Shown here: positions 18,631-28,286 of the stretch, in pieces
How the letters are laid out: every line of letters starts with the position of its first letter
How positions within the stretch are numbered: the first letter of the stretch is position 1
Source of the DNA: JAGNLA01 sp964472265
Lineage (GTDB): Bacteria > Caldisericota > Caldisericia > JAAYUI01
DNA length: 56,939 bases
Assembly (NCBI GenBank): GCA_964472265.1
Contig: CAYYJO010000003.1
Coordinates: 1 to 56,939, forward strand
Direction: 5' to 3'
Made by a program: the position numbers and the translations under genes
Notes under the pieces: model-generated
Databases searched by the model: none
Seen by the model: only the letters and a program-made list of their open reading frames with translations
Told to the model about the DNA's origin: nothing

Positions 18631-21600
18631 ATGAAGAAACTCCTCACAATTTTCATCGCCATCTCGATGCTTGCAGGTTTGATGACATTTGTTCCTACAG
18701 GTTCGGTCGTCACCGCTGCAGGTTGCACCGGTTCCAGAAAGGCCAACAACGCCAGGGACGGAAACTATTCAGGAACGCCAATCAATGGCCCGGCGCTCCT
18801 ACAGACCTGGGTCTACAAGGATACAGCCAACATAAGCACCCCACCGCTCTCATGTGGAAACCGTGTTTACCAGGCTCTCAACAGCCGCAGGGTTGTCTGC
18901 ATCGAAAAGCTCTCAGGCACAGAACTCTGGGAGTTCAAGGAAACAACAAATTTCCCGGTGTCATCGATGGCAATCGACCAGGAAACCCAGTCGCTTGTTG
19001 TGACAACAGGTGGACAGATCGAGCGCACATCGACTCTCTATTGTCTCGATGCCTCAACTGGTGGAGTAAGATGGCAGTGGACAGCCGGCACAGACGGCTC
19101 AGTCGGTCAGATTTCGACGGGCGCAACCATCGTCAATCAGCCGGGTATCCCACTGATGATCGTCTTTGGCGTTGACAGGGGAGCAATCATTGCTCTCGAC
19201 CTCAAGTCAGGCTCAAGGATTTGGGGCATTGGTCTTAACGGCGCCATCTACACTGATCCAGTCATTGCCGAAAACAAGATATTTGCACTCAACAATGATG
19301 GTCTGCTCAACATCATCAAGCTCGAAAACGGCCAGATGCTCCAGCAGGTTCAGATTGACGACAAGGTGACTTACGAGTTCATGAACACTCCTGCTTACGC
19401 AGCCGGATTCCTGATCATCGCCTCAAGGTCAAAAGTCAACGGTGACAAAGGCAAGATTTACGCCCTCGACACAGCAACCGGCACAATCGTCTGGAAAACC
19501 TTTGCAATCGACCAATTCTACAAGAGTGGCCCGTCAATCCTCTTCCCTCCAACTTACAAGGATTATCAGGTCATCATCGGTTCAGACACAGGCATTCTCT
19601 ACACCTTCGACCTCAAGACAGGAAGAATGAACTGGTCTGTGAAGATGGTTTTCCCGTTCCTCACCGACATTGTCGTTTCGGGCAAGTACATCCTCTTTGG
19701 CGGAGCAAACACTTTCTACGTGTGTACTGGCGAAACAGGCGACGTGGTCTTCAAGCAGACGCTTGGCATGATCACGGGACATCCGGTTGTTGATGAAGGC
19801 ATGGTTTATGTCGCAACAAACGACAGCAATCTTTACGCCTTCTCAGATCATGACGATTTTGTAATCGATGTCCAACCGAGATCGGATGCCATTTATCCAA
19901 CCAACAAGCGTTCATACAAGGTTGTTATTTCGGCGACCATGAACTTCAGCGATCCGATGGTTCTCAAGGCAACCGGACTTCCAAACAACGTCACTGCAAC
20001 ATTTAGCAAGTCAGTTGTAAAGCCGGGCCTCGAAGCTGTCGAAATCGAACTCGTGCTGCAGGCTGGAGCCGATGCAAAACCTGGTACCTATGTCTGCAAC
20101 ATCTCGGGTGTTCTCCTCGGTCGTGAGCGCAACGCAATCCTTCAGCTCCAGATCCTCGAACCTCTAAAGGGTGAGTTCAAGCTGTCGGTTAGCACTGACC
20201 AGCTGACTCCGTTGAGAAACATCAATCCTGGCGACACAATCCCGTTCATGATCAAGGTTGAGGCAATCGGTGGTTTCAATGCCGAAATCGCCTTCTTTGC
20301 AAACCCGTTAACCTTGCCTTCAGGAATGGACGTCTTATTCAGCCCAGGCAAGCTCACACCCGATGGTTACGTTACGGCCATTGTCAGAACCGACACTTCT
20401 TCAGAAGCCGACCTCTACAATATCGAAATTCAGGGACATGCTGGCGGAAAGATCGCCACCACGACTGTAAGATTCCAGATCGGCGGCATGGATACCGAAT
20501 CATGGCCGATGTTCCAGAAGGACACAGTCAGGAACGGTCGCACAAAAGAGCCGTTCTTCCCTGACCCCCAGCTCAGGTGGGATTTCAAAATTACCATTGA
20601 AGGCAATACCGATGCTGTCCCGAGGATTAGAACCCAGCCAATCCAGGAATTTGGAATGCTTTATTTCACGGCTGAGTGGGAGAGCAAGGAAAACTCAAGA
20701 ATCCATGAATCAAGGCTGTATGCTACAGATTCTAAAACCGGCCAGGTCATCTGGACGTTTGACTTCATGAAATCGGTTTTCGAGGTTGATAACTTCGACG
20801 ACTGCGAAGACAAGCAGTGGCCTGTCATGAGCACCCCTGCTGTCGACAGCGAGGAAGGGCTTCTCTACATCGGCTCGCTTGACGGCGTTTTCTACTGCCT
20901 CGATGCAAGAACCGGCCAGAGGGTCTGGAGCTATAACACAAAGAGAATCATCAGAACTCCGGTTCTTCTTCTCAAGCCACCGGAAGTCACCAAAAAGATG
21001 GTTTATTTTGCGACCGTTGAAGGCACAATCCATGCGATGGCAGCCGGTCGTGACGCAAATGCAACCGTTGTCGCAACTTTTGCAGCTCCAAGCAAGGTTT
21101 ATGCAGGCTTCTCATACGCTCTCAACAAGAAACCGCCACAGCAGCCAATGATCCTGTTCCCGTGTTTTGACGGCCAGGTTTACGCACTGAATGCCAACGA
21201 CCTGACAAAAGTCTGGGCAGTTTCGATCTACAACATAAAGAACCTCAGCACAATTGCAGTTGACAACGACAGACAGGAGTGGTGGATCGCATCGTCTCAG
21301 GGCGATCCTGGCACCTGTTACCAGAACTCGATGGTTGAGCGCCACTATTTGCAGGATGGAAACCTTGGCTGCCAGAGGGCTACGTTTGGTCCAACATTCG
21401 GTTCGCCAGCCCTTGTTCTCCTTCAGGATGCAACCATCTGCCACTTTGCGACAAACTTTGGTTCGACACCACAAACACCCGCGCCGACCTACCGCTTCAT
21501 GAAGCTTAAAAACGACCAGTGCCTTGGAATGTCCGACATTGTTGTTGAAAAAGGCATGTGGAACTGTGATGGCGAGCAGTGCATGAAGAACGACTACAAC

Positions 21601-23733
21601 TATGGCTCAGTCATCGTTGACAAGGAAGCAAACACAATTGTTTTGAACAAGGAAGGCTACTGCATAAATTACGATCCAAACGGCAGGGTGGTCTTCAAAA
21701 TCGAAACCGGCCACAAGACAAAAGGTCACCCGACATTTGCAAAGAGAATGCTCTTCATCCCGACAGAAGACGGACACGTTATGGCATACGCTGCAAAGTG
21801 GGGATTTGGACTTGCTCCTGAAACAGGCAGCCCCGTTGTCTGCAAGAGCCAGGAATATTCGATGAATGTTCATTTCATCTCGGAAATTCCGCTCAAGGTT
21901 CCGGTCAAGTTCAGCGTTGTCTCAGCACCGCCAGATTGCACGCTCAGATTCGTTCCAGATTCACTTTCAGCCTCAGGCGACACCTCTCTTACAATCCAGG
22001 TTGGCCCAGGTTGCCCAGAAGGAACACATGCCGTGATCATCAAGGCTGAAGGCTCAGGATTGTTGCGACAGTCGATAATTAGCCTTGTCGTCAGGGAACC
22101 ATCCCCCGGTGATTTCGTGTTCCAGGCCAATCCAAACGACATAAAGATTTATGCCGGCGAAACGGCTGAATACTCCCTAACAATCGATGCAGCAGGAGGA
22201 TTTGTTGGCGCAGTATCCCTTTCATTGACTGGCCTTCCAACAGGCGCAATTGGAGCCTTTGCTCCAGTCATCACGACCACCCCGGGAAAATCCAAATACA
22301 AAATCAGCGTTGCACGAAACACCACCCCAGGCGAATACAATCTCATGTTCAAGGCTGAAGGAGGTTGCAAGGTTCACACCTATCCGGTCAAACTCATAGT
22401 CGAGGCGCCGGTGCCAGGCGATTACCGATGCTCACTTACAACGCAGGATGACAAAGACATCATCATGTGGCTTGGCGAAAAGCGTGAAATACCGATCAAC
22501 TGCGAGTACCTTGAAGGGTATAATCTGCCGGTCAGCTTTGAAATTCTCAACATCGGCGATTTCCCGGGAGTAACATTCACCTTCACTCCACAGAGAGTTG
22601 ACTCGCCCGGTGTTGTCTCGCTCATCGTCTCAACCGATTTCTTCGGTCAGGTGATTGATGGCAAGCGAGTGACGATCATGACAACCTCAGGCCGTAAAAC
22701 GCCAAAAACACAGGTGTCATTCATCCTCACCGTCAAAAAGGAGCAAGGCAGCTTCAGCATCGCTCCGAAACAGGGAACGATCAGCATAACAGCTGGTCAG
22801 CTGGGCATGGCCGTGTTTGACCTGTCAATGACTGTTAATTTCAAGGCCAGCGTTGCCTTCACGCTCGGAACAAAGGAAGGCTGTCCCGGAATCACAGCTG
22901 AATTCACACCCAACAAGCTTTATCCTTCCGTCCACGACCAGAGCACGGTTTGTGTCATTTCGGTGCCACGAACCTTCCTCGACAACGATCAGGCAGCATT
23001 GCAGCGAGGATTCAAGGAGTGCTCGATTCAGGCTGTCGGAATCGGTGGCGGCATGAGGGTCATGTCCAGAGAGATCACACTGCGAATCTACAAACCGGAC
23101 ACCAACCAGATCATGCGGTGGATGCCCGAGTACAAGGGCATGAAGAACAAAACCGAGGAAACGCTTGACATTGAGATAGGGAACCTTGACGGTGCCTGCT
23201 CTGTTGAATTTGACCTCATCTACAACCCGACAATTCTTGAGATCACCGATGTCACCGAAGGCCCACTCATGTCAACAGACCTGAAGAAGACAACGTTTGT
23301 AAAAACCATCAGAGGCGATCTCGGCATTACGTCAGTCAGCTGCATAAGGGAGCAGGGTGCTGGCCCAATCACTGGAACCGGCGTGTTCTGCAAGGTGAAG
23401 GTCAAGGCAAAACAGATTACGCAGGAAACCAAAATAAGCATTGCAAACATCAGAATCTTCGACTGTAATAACGCCTACAAGTCAATCAAGGCCGTGACTG
23501 TTGGAGAGCCGACGGTAAAGATTACTGTCTCAGGCTTCCTTCCGGGCGATGTTGACGGAAACGGCAGAGTTGATGCAACTGACCTGATGTGGCTTGGAAA
23601 GACCTTCGGCTTAAGCTGCGGCGAACCAAACTTTGACGCCAGAGCCGACTTCAACGACGACTGCATTGTTGACGGAATGGATTTGATCATCCTTTGCCTC
23701 AACTATGGTGCAACGCTTGAAGGAACTCCGTAA
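18631..23733 (+). CDS. Giant secreted PQQ-propeller protein with Ig, cohesin-like and dockerin domains
   Basis: A 1700-residue exported protein. The signal peptide covers about 1-30. Residues 40-410 form a first beta-propeller of PQQ-type blades, for example GTELWEFKE and GGVRWQWTAG. Ig-like modules follow (about 415-620), then a second propeller (about 630-1100) with GQVIWTFD and GQRVWSYN. Four or five further beta-sandwich repeats share the theme 'GDFxxxxxPNDIxIYAG'. A cohesin-like domain (about 1530-1640) and a dockerin (about 1645-1700, DVDGNGRVDATD then ADFNDDCIVDGMD) end it. There is no catalytic motif, so a structural or binding role is likely. A perfect AAGGAGG precedes the ATG, and a strong terminator follows the stop. 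Confidence 0.85.
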   Translation: MKKLLTIFIAISMLAGLMTFVPTGSVVTAAGCTGSRKANNARDGNYSGTPINGPALLQTWVYKDTANISTPPLSCGNRVYQALNSRRVVCIEKLSGTELWEFKETTNFPVSSMAIDQETQSLVVTTGGQIERTSTLYCLDASTGGVRWQWTAGTDGSVGQISTGATIVNQPGIPLMIVFGVDRGAIIALDLKSGSRIWGIGLNGAIYTDPVIAENKIFALNNDGLLNIIKLENGQMLQQVQIDDKVTYEFMNTPAYAAGFLIIASRSKVNGDKGKIYALDTATGTIVWKTFAIDQFYKSGPSILFPPTYKDYQVIIGSDTGILYTFDLKTGRMNWSVKMVFPFLTDIVVSGKYILFGGANTFYVCTGETGDVVFKQTLGMITGHPVVDEGMVYVATNDSNLYAFSDHDDFVIDVQPRSDAIYPTNKRSYKVVISATMNFSDPMVLKATGLPNNVTATFSKSVVKPGLEAVEIELVLQAGADAKPGTYVCNISGVLLGRERNAILQLQILEPLKGEFKLSVSTDQLTPLRNINPGDTIPFMIKVEAIGGFNAEIAFFANPLTLPSGMDVLFSPGKLTPDGYVTAIVRTDTSSEADLYNIEIQGHAGGKIATTTVRFQIGGMDTESWPMFQKDTVRNGRTKEPFFPDPQLRWDFKITIEGNTDAVPRIRTQPIQEFGMLYFTAEWESKENSRIHESRLYATDSKTGQVIWTFDFMKSVFEVDNFDDCEDKQWPVMSTPAVDSEEGLLYIGSLDGVFYCLDARTGQRVWSYNTKRIIRTPVLLLKPPEVTKKMVYFATVEGTIHAMAAGRDANATVVATFAAPSKVYAGFSYALNKKPPQQPMILFPCFDGQVYALNANDLTKVWAVSIYNIKNLSTIAVDNDRQEWWIASSQGDPGTCYQNSMVERHYLQDGNLGCQRATFGPTFGSPALVLLQDATICHFATNFGSTPQTPAPTYRFMKLKNDQCLGMSDIVVEKGMWNCDGEQCMKNDYNYGSVIVDKEANTIVLNKEGYCINYDPNGRVVFKIETGHKTKGHPTFAKRMLFIPTEDGHVMAYAAKWGFGLAPETGSPVVCKSQEYSMNVHFISEIPLKVPVKFSVVSAPPDCTLRFVPDSLSASGDTSLTIQVGPGCPEGTHAVIIKAEGSGLLRQSIISLVVREPSPGDFVFQANPNDIKIYAGETAEYSLTIDAAGGFVGAVSLSLTGLPTGAIGAFAPVITTTPGKSKYKISVARNTTPGEYNLMFKAEGGCKVHTYPVKLIVEAPVPGDYRCSLTTQDDKDIIMWLGEKREIPINCEYLEGYNLPVSFEILNIGDFPGVTFTFTPQRVDSPGVVSLIVSTDFFGQVIDGKRVTIMTTSGRKTPKTQVSFILTVKKEQGSFSIAPKQGTISITAGQLGMAVFDLSMTVNFKASVAFTLGTKEGCPGITAEFTPNKLYPSVHDQSTVCVISVPRTFLDNDQAALQRGFKECSIQAVGIGGGMRVMSREITLRIYKPDTNQIMRWMPEYKGMKNKTEETLDIEIGNLDGACSVEFDLIYNPTILEITDVTEGPLMSTDLKKTTFVKTIRGDLGITSVSCIREQGAGPITGTGVFCKVKVKAKQITQETKISIANIRIFDCNNAYKSIKAVTVGEPTVKITVSGFLPGDVDGNGRVDATDLMWLGKTFGLSCGEPNFDARADFNDDCIVDGMDLIILCLNYGATLEGTP

Positions 23734-23751
23734 TAATCAAGACTAGATAGC

Positions 23752-23780
23752 ATTCAGCCCCGGTTTATCCGGGGCTGAAT
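23752..23780. terminator. Bidirectional rho-independent terminator
   Basis: A perfect 12-base-pair stem (ATTCAGCCCCGG / CCGGGGCTGAAT) has a five-base loop and AT-rich flanks on both sides. It separates the convergent genes ending at 23733 and 23799. Confidence 0.9.
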
Positions 23781-23798
23781 TATTTTAATGGGGTATCC

Positions 23799-24475
23799 TT
23801 ACTCTTTGGGATTATCGTTTGTTTGTGGCAGCTTGGTTTTCGGAAGTGACTTCAGCTTGAGTGCCGTCCCTGCAAGAATCAAGCAAAACATTCCACCTAA
23901 TCCAAAAGATAGAAGCTCGTTCGTCAGATGGCCGTATGGCTTGTAGAGATAAAGCAGGATTGTTGCCAATGCAAGGAAAAATCCGCCAGAGAACAGACCA
24001 TAGATGAGTTTTTCCTGTTTTTCCCTGACCTGCAGAAACGCAAGCAGTCCAGCAAAAGCAGGCACAAGAAACGCGAGTGAGATATAGACTAGTGGCGAAT
24101 CATTCCCCCCGATTCCGTCAAAATTCAGCCAGTTCAAGTACCTGAACAGTAGGAAAGATGAAATTATCGTAACAAACAATATCAGAGCAGAGAAATACCA
24201 TTTCTGAAGCCCCTGTTTGAATGCCTCAGCAACTAATCCTGCTGTTACCAACAAGGGAACAACCCACATCATGATTGAAAGCGAAGGCCGGATGTTGAAT
24301 TCAACAAAAAATGCGACCAACATTCCCAAGAGGTATAGAAACAAAATGCTGACTGCACAGAAATAGAGCAGCCACGGCAATCTTTCACCAGGTTCCCATT
24401 GCTCGCCTTGAAAACAATCCTTATCAATTCAACGTATATTACGATAATTATGAAAAAACTGACAAATATACCCAT
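23799..24475 (-). pseudogene. Polytopic membrane protein gene with a -1 frameshift near 24395
   Basis: Two adjacent frames together encode one protein of about 225 residues with roughly seven membrane helices. The 5' part begins at ATG 24475 (MGIFVSFFIIIVIYVELIRI, then VFKASNG), with an AGGAGG ribosome site nine bases upstream. The 3' part continues in another frame as EPGERLPWLLYFCAVS. Joined, VFKASNG-EPGERLPWL aligns with VWKALSNRKSSERTPWL of the paralogous protein at 25386-26150. The break falls at a GGG run; one extra G would restore the frame. It could be a real mutation, a sequencing error or, less likely, programmed slippage. The 193-residue downstream frame alone would have to start at a TTG without a ribosome site. 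Confidence 0.75.
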
Positions 24476-24476
24476 G

Positions 24477-25286
24477 CTATGCGACCTCCTTCTGCTCTTC
24501 GTTTTCGGTGATGGCAATACTGGATTTTTCTTGCAGATAAAGCGATGTCCTCAAATCAAACACGACGGCAAAGGTGAGAAAAACGATCGTGGTTGTCAGT
24601 GGGGCAAACATTGACTGTTTCATCAAACTCATGCCCTGCAGGGCGACCAAGAAAACAATCTGTGACAGAAGTATCAGCTTGTAGATGTCTCTGATAAAAC
24701 CATCATTTTTACTGATTATCGAAATGCACAGGTATGCCGGAAGCAGGCAAATTATTGTTTGATAAAGTAGATTTTCAAGAAATCTATTATCTTTAAGTGG
24801 TGTAAATATATAAACACAGGCCAGAAGTACCGAACAGACAATGAACACCCAGTTGAAGTTGACATCCTTGACCTTTTTGTCGGTCGCCCTGTAGTTTTCA
24901 TAGGCGAGGCCGATAATAATGAATACGTATAGGGAGCTCATTAACAAAGAACCGATCCAGTCATAACGGGCGCTGGAGGTTCCTGCGATCAGGAAAATCA
25001 GTTTGTTTAGATAGGAAATTACCAGTCCACCGGAGAAACCTAGCACAGACCAGGAATAAAGCTGCCACGGTGACCTGAAGAGTTCATTCATACCTTTGGA
25101 ATTTTGCAAGAAATTGATCGAACCAATCGAAGCAATCACCAGCAAAGGAAAGTTAAGGAGTGCATTCTTTTCAGTTCCATAGAATATTTTGAAGAAATCG
25201 GGATAAAAAAACTGTAGCCCAACCAGCGCTAAAACGATTACCCCTGCAACAACTATCGCGCTTCTGCCGATCCATGAAAGTTTCAT
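24477..25286 (-). CDS. Polytopic membrane protein, unknown function
   Basis: A 269-residue protein with about eight predicted membrane helices and a charged C-terminal tail (TENEEQKEVA). The N-terminus MKLSWIG closely matches MKLSWTG of the gene upstream, so the two are probably diverged paralogues. The start at 25286 is fixed by GGAGGAG upstream; the frame is open 23 codons further but without a ribosome site. No catalytic motif or family is recognised. The stop is one base from the start of the frameshifted gene downstream. Confidence 0.72.
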   Translation of the reverse strand: MKLSWIGRSAIVVAGVIVLALVGLQFFYPDFFKIFYGTEKNALLNFPLLVIASIGSINFLQNSKGMNELFRSPWQLYSWSVLGFSGGLVISYLNKLIFLIAGTSSARYDWIGSLLMSSLYVFIIIGLAYENYRATDKKVKDVNFNWVFIVCSVLLACVYIFTPLKDNRFLENLLYQTIICLLPAYLCISIISKNDGFIRDIYKLILLSQIVFLVALQGMSLMKQSMFAPLTTTIVFLTFAVVFDLRTSLYLQEKSSIAITENEEQKEVA

Positions 25287-25340
25287 TTGCTCCTCCAGCT
25301 GTTTCCCATGCGGCAATACTATCAGAATTTGGACAAAAGA

Positions 25341-25369
25341 AAACCCCGACCTCATAAAAGCCGGGGTTT
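25341..25369 (-). terminator. Terminator downstream of the 25386 membrane gene
   Basis: Stem AAACCCCG / CGGGGTTT with a 13-base loop. On the minus strand it is followed by TCTTTTGT. It separates two membrane protein genes that read the same way. Confidence 0.65.
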
Positions 25370-25385
25370 GATGACAAAATCAGAA

Positions 25386-26150
25386 TTATTCGAGTTGTTT
25401 TTCGATCCCAAGCCTGAGATCACCGCCGACAACGATAATTGAGAGAGCAACAATGAGCAGCACCCTGATGATGCTGTCAACGTCGAATAAATTTTTTGTG
25501 ATGAGGAAAGTGGCGAAAATGTGGAAAACAACAAGCAACAGGCAGCCAAGTCCGATTGTAAGATATGGGATTGAAAGTTTACCGCCCCTGGTTCTTGCCA
25601 CAACGGCCCAGATGACGCCGATTAGAATGAAATCCATTGCCACAAACGAAATGAACGTTACTGACCAGATGCCAGTCATGTTTGCGACGGCAAGTTCCTT
25701 GAGCAGGAAATAGGTGACGATTCCAAATCCGACTATGTTCACAACCAGCGGAATCCAAATGTTGAATTTGGAAGTGACCCATTCAACCTGAATCGATTCA
25801 AGCCAGAAACCAACTATGAAGCAGATGTAGGCGACGAGGAAGCAGCCTGAGCTTGCGATTGAGAAATTGACGCCACCCTCGGGCATGATTTTTGTCATGG
25901 CTTCTGCTATCATGGCCAAAAGATTGGCAAGAGCGGCAAAGGTGAACCACAGCCACGGTGTTCTCTCAGATGATTTCCTGTTTGAAAGCGCTTTCCAAAC
26001 CAGGAAGCTCACAAAAACCATCATCAACGAAATGATGACTGGAGCGACCCTGATTGCCCAGCTGGAAATGTCGCCCAGTTCGAGTATTCTGAGTACGGCG
26101 CCAACAACAAGAACGATGACAGCAACTATTCCTGTCCATGAAAGCTTCAC
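25386..26150 (-). CDS. Polytopic membrane protein, unknown function
   Basis: A 254-residue protein with about eight membrane helices and short loops, of no recognised family. Translation starts at a GTG (26150) with GGAGG upstream, and a good promoter lies at 26182-26210. It is related to the next two genes: MKLSW at the N-terminus is shared with the 24477-25286 product, and WKALSNRKSSERTPWLWF is shared with the frameshifted one. The three form a small family of membrane proteins read in one direction. Confidence 0.72.
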   Translation of the reverse strand: MKLSWTGIVAVIVLVVGAVLRILELGDISSWAIRVAPVIISLMMVFVSFLVWKALSNRKSSERTPWLWFTFAALANLLAMIAEAMTKIMPEGGVNFSIASSGCFLVAYICFIVGFWLESIQVEWVTSKFNIWIPLVVNIVGFGIVTYFLLKELAVANMTGIWSVTFISFVAMDFILIGVIWAVVARTRGGKLSIPYLTIGLGCLLLVVFHIFATFLITKNLFDVDSIIRVLLIVALSIIVVGGDLRLGIEKQLE

Positions 26151-26181
26151 GGGTCAACCTCCAATGGTTTATTCAAAAAAT

Positions 26182-26210
26182 ATGATAAATGAAAATGGGA
26201 ATGGTTACAA
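26182..26210 (-). promoter_or_regulatory. Promoter of the membrane protein gene cluster
   Basis: On the minus strand, TTGTAA, 17 bases, TATCAT. The inferred start leaves a leader of about 25-30 bases that contains the GGAGG ribosome site for the GTG at 26150. Confidence 0.55.
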
Positions 26211-26280
26211 ATTTTTGGAAACAGTTCGTTTAAAACATCACGATATTAAGTTGAAATGCAAGTGATTTATGAATTAATAA

Positions 26281-26305
26281 AAAGCCCAGGAAAATCCTGG
26301 GCTTT
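26281..26305 (-). terminator. Terminator of the SIMPL gene
   Basis: An 11-base-pair stem (AAAGCCCAGGA / TCCTGGGCTTT) with a three-base loop is followed on the minus strand by a TTATTAATT tract. It lies 20 bases after the stop of the 26325-27068 gene. Confidence 0.85.
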
Positions 26306-26324
26306 GTTCGTATGATCAATTCGA

Positions 26325-27068
26325 TCAGTAGGTGAAGATAACGGTGACGCTTGAGGTTACGGTGAGCGAGTCGGCGATGATGTCAGGAGCATAGCCGGCA
26401 TCTTCAGCGCCTGCTCCGCCGGATTTGTTCATGATGTTCCGGGATGGGGCAATCGGTGACGAGTCGTTGATTGAAACAAGCTTTATGCCTGTGACTTTTC
26501 TTCCGTACTCTGAGAGGGCGACTGTTGCTTTGGTCTTTGCGTCCCTCATTGCCAACTTGAGCGCTTCCTGCCTGACGTTGTCAAGAGTCTTTGCCTCGTA
26601 GCTGATTCCGCCGATGTTGTTGACGCCGTTGCTTGTACCAAGGTCAATGATCTCGCCCATCTTCTTGAGATCGTAGACTGTCACTTTGAGGCTGTAGTTG
26701 GCCGTGTAGCCGTCAAGCTCGTTGGTGTTGTTTCTTGGATCCCATGTGTAGTGTGGATAGAGGCTGTAGTCCGATGTCACGAGGTCTTTTCTGTCCACGC
26801 CCGCTTTTGTAAGTGCGTCGATTAGGGCGTTGGCCTTCTTGTCGTTCTGCTGCTGGGCTTCCCTTGCTGACTTGTCGAGGGTCTGGAGGGTCATAACAAC
26901 AGAGAATTTGTCGGCTGAGACTTTGATCAAGCCCGTGCCTGTGACGGTGAGTTCATTTTTTGGGTCAGCAGGATCGGCAGCGCTTGCCTTTCCAAAAAGA
27001 GTGAATGCCCCGACGGCCACTGCAAGGATCATGATTGCCACGGTTGCGATCTTTACGTTCTTTTTCAT
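26325..27068 (-). CDS. Exported SIMPL-domain (DUF541) protein
   Basis: A 247-residue exported protein. The signal peptide or anchor covers about 1-30 (VKIATVAIMILAVAVGAFTL). The rest is a SIMPL/DUF541 domain: it opens LTVTGTGLIKVSADKFSVVM, carries the usual AREAQQQNDKKANALIDAL helix and the DLVTSDYSLYPHYTWD segment, and ends VTSSVTVIFTY. Members include E. coli YggE and the Brucella BP26 antigen, which form large oligomeric rings, though the function is unsettled. An AAGGAGG site precedes the ATG. It is divergent from the DUF5666 gene and has its own terminator. Confidence 0.9.
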   Translation of the reverse strand: MKKNVKIATVAIMILAVAVGAFTLFGKASAADPADPKNELTVTGTGLIKVSADKFSVVMTLQTLDKSAREAQQQNDKKANALIDALTKAGVDRKDLVTSDYSLYPHYTWDPRNNTNELDGYTANYSLKVTVYDLKKMGEIIDLGTSNGVNNIGGISYEAKTLDNVRQEALKLAMRDAKTKATVALSEYGRKVTGIKLVSINDSSPIAPSRNIMNKSGGAGAEDAGYAPDIIADSLTVTSSVTVIFTY

Positions 27069-27193
27069 TTGTTACCTCCTTCGATAACCACCTTCATTAC
27101 ACTGCAACCCCCGAACGGGGTTCATCTGACTTTTAACCATGGGTGATCGTAATAGATGGAAACAAAGTTTGAAAGAGGAAAAGGAGGCACAAG

Positions 27194-28267
27194 ATGAAGA
27201 AAATGATAACTCTCTCGGTTATTTTGCTCATGATTGCAGGGACAACTGTTGCAATGGGTCTTGAAAAACCAGCTCCAGTCAAAGGGATTGTCACTTCGGT
27301 CAATGACACTGGCAAAACTTTTGAAATGAAGGTTGAAGATGAGCTTTTCACGGTCAAAACCTTTGAAAAAACCAAATTCCTCTCTGACATGAAGCAGGTA
27401 GATTTCGGAATTGTGCAGGCAGACGCTGAGCTCAACGTCATTGGCAAGGTTGACAAAAAGGCAAAAATCATCGATGCAATCATTGTTGCTTCAGGAACAA
27501 TTGAACCACCGCCAGATGTGCCAAAACCAAACTTCATGGCTGTCGGTTCCGTGAAAGATGTAGGCGACAACTCGTTCACATTCGCAAACGACAAAGGTGA
27601 GGTGAAAGTCGTTGTCAACGAAAAAACCAGGTATGTTTCAAAAGAAGGCCAAAAATCCTTCGCTGACATCGTGGCAAATCTTGAACTCACCATCACCGGA
27701 TCGTTGGACAAAGAAACAAAGGAAGTTTCAGCCATTGTAATTCTTTGGGGCAAGAAAGAGAAGGAAGAGCCAAAGCCTGAACCGGTGGTTGGGAAGGCTT
27801 CAAACATCGACTCGCAGGCAAACACCTTCACACTCACGACAAAAAAGGGCGATTTGCTGGTGACAGTAAACGAAAACACAAAGTTCATGCCAAAAGACAA
27901 GACATTTGCTGACATAAAGGATGGCGACACTGTCTCGGTTCTTGGCAAAGTTGACAAGGATGCCGGAACAATCGAAGCTCAGGCTATCATGATTGGCAAA
28001 CCCGAGAAAAACGAAGGTCCAAAGCCTGTTTTAGGCGTTGTCAGCGAAATTGATCGTGACGCATCCTCGTTTATTTTGACAGCCGAAGACGGCAAGACCG
28101 TGAAGGTTGTCTGGTCTGACAAAACTAGATTTTTCCTTGGCAAAGAACCAAAGACTGCCCAGGATTTGACCGATGGCTCAACCATCGCTGTTGTTGGAAA
28201 AATCGATGGCGACACCTTGAACGCAATCCTTGTCAGCCTCGATGGCAAACTGCCAAAGAAGCCCTGA
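27194..28267 (+). CDS. Exported protein of four DUF5666-type repeats
   Basis: A 357-residue exported protein with a signal peptide (about 1-22) and four tandem beta-barrel repeats of about 75 residues, near 28-105, 115-190, 200-270 and 280-355. Each opens with 'GxVxxVDxxxxTFTL', carries 'VNExTKF' and ends 'VxGKVDKxxxxIxAxxIxxG', as in DUF5666 (OB-like) domains. Glu/Pro/Lys-rich linkers separate the repeats. The function is unknown. The start is supported by AAAGGAGG. A single repeat of the same kind occurs in the membrane protein at 52725-53330. The long opposite-strand frame over this gene is a low-complexity mirror and not a gene. Confidence 0.85.
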   Translation: MKKMITLSVILLMIAGTTVAMGLEKPAPVKGIVTSVNDTGKTFEMKVEDELFTVKTFEKTKFLSDMKQVDFGIVQADAELNVIGKVDKKAKIIDAIIVASGTIEPPPDVPKPNFMAVGSVKDVGDNSFTFANDKGEVKVVVNEKTRYVSKEGQKSFADIVANLELTITGSLDKETKEVSAIVILWGKKEKEEPKPEPVVGKASNIDSQANTFTLTTKKGDLLVTVNENTKFMPKDKTFADIKDGDTVSVLGKVDKDAGTIEAQAIMIGKPEKNEGPKPVLGVVSEIDRDASSFILTAEDGKTVKVVWSDKTRFFLGKEPKTAQDLTDGSTIAVVGKIDGDTLNAILVSLDGKLPKKP

Positions 28268-28286
28268 AAAACAGCGTTCCCAGCCG

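Noticed and set aside
27105..27122. AACCCC/GGGGTT hairpin in the SIMPL-DUF5666 divergent region as a terminator
   Set aside because: It is short, between divergent genes and lacks a T tract. It could be an operator, but nothing supports that.
27133..27957. Long opposite-strand frame (274 residues, Ser/Phe/Thr-rich) over the DUF5666 gene
   Set aside because: It is the mirror of a Lys/Glu/Asp-rich coding sequence. It has no ribosome site, and the plus-strand gene has a signal peptide, repeats, SD and terminator.
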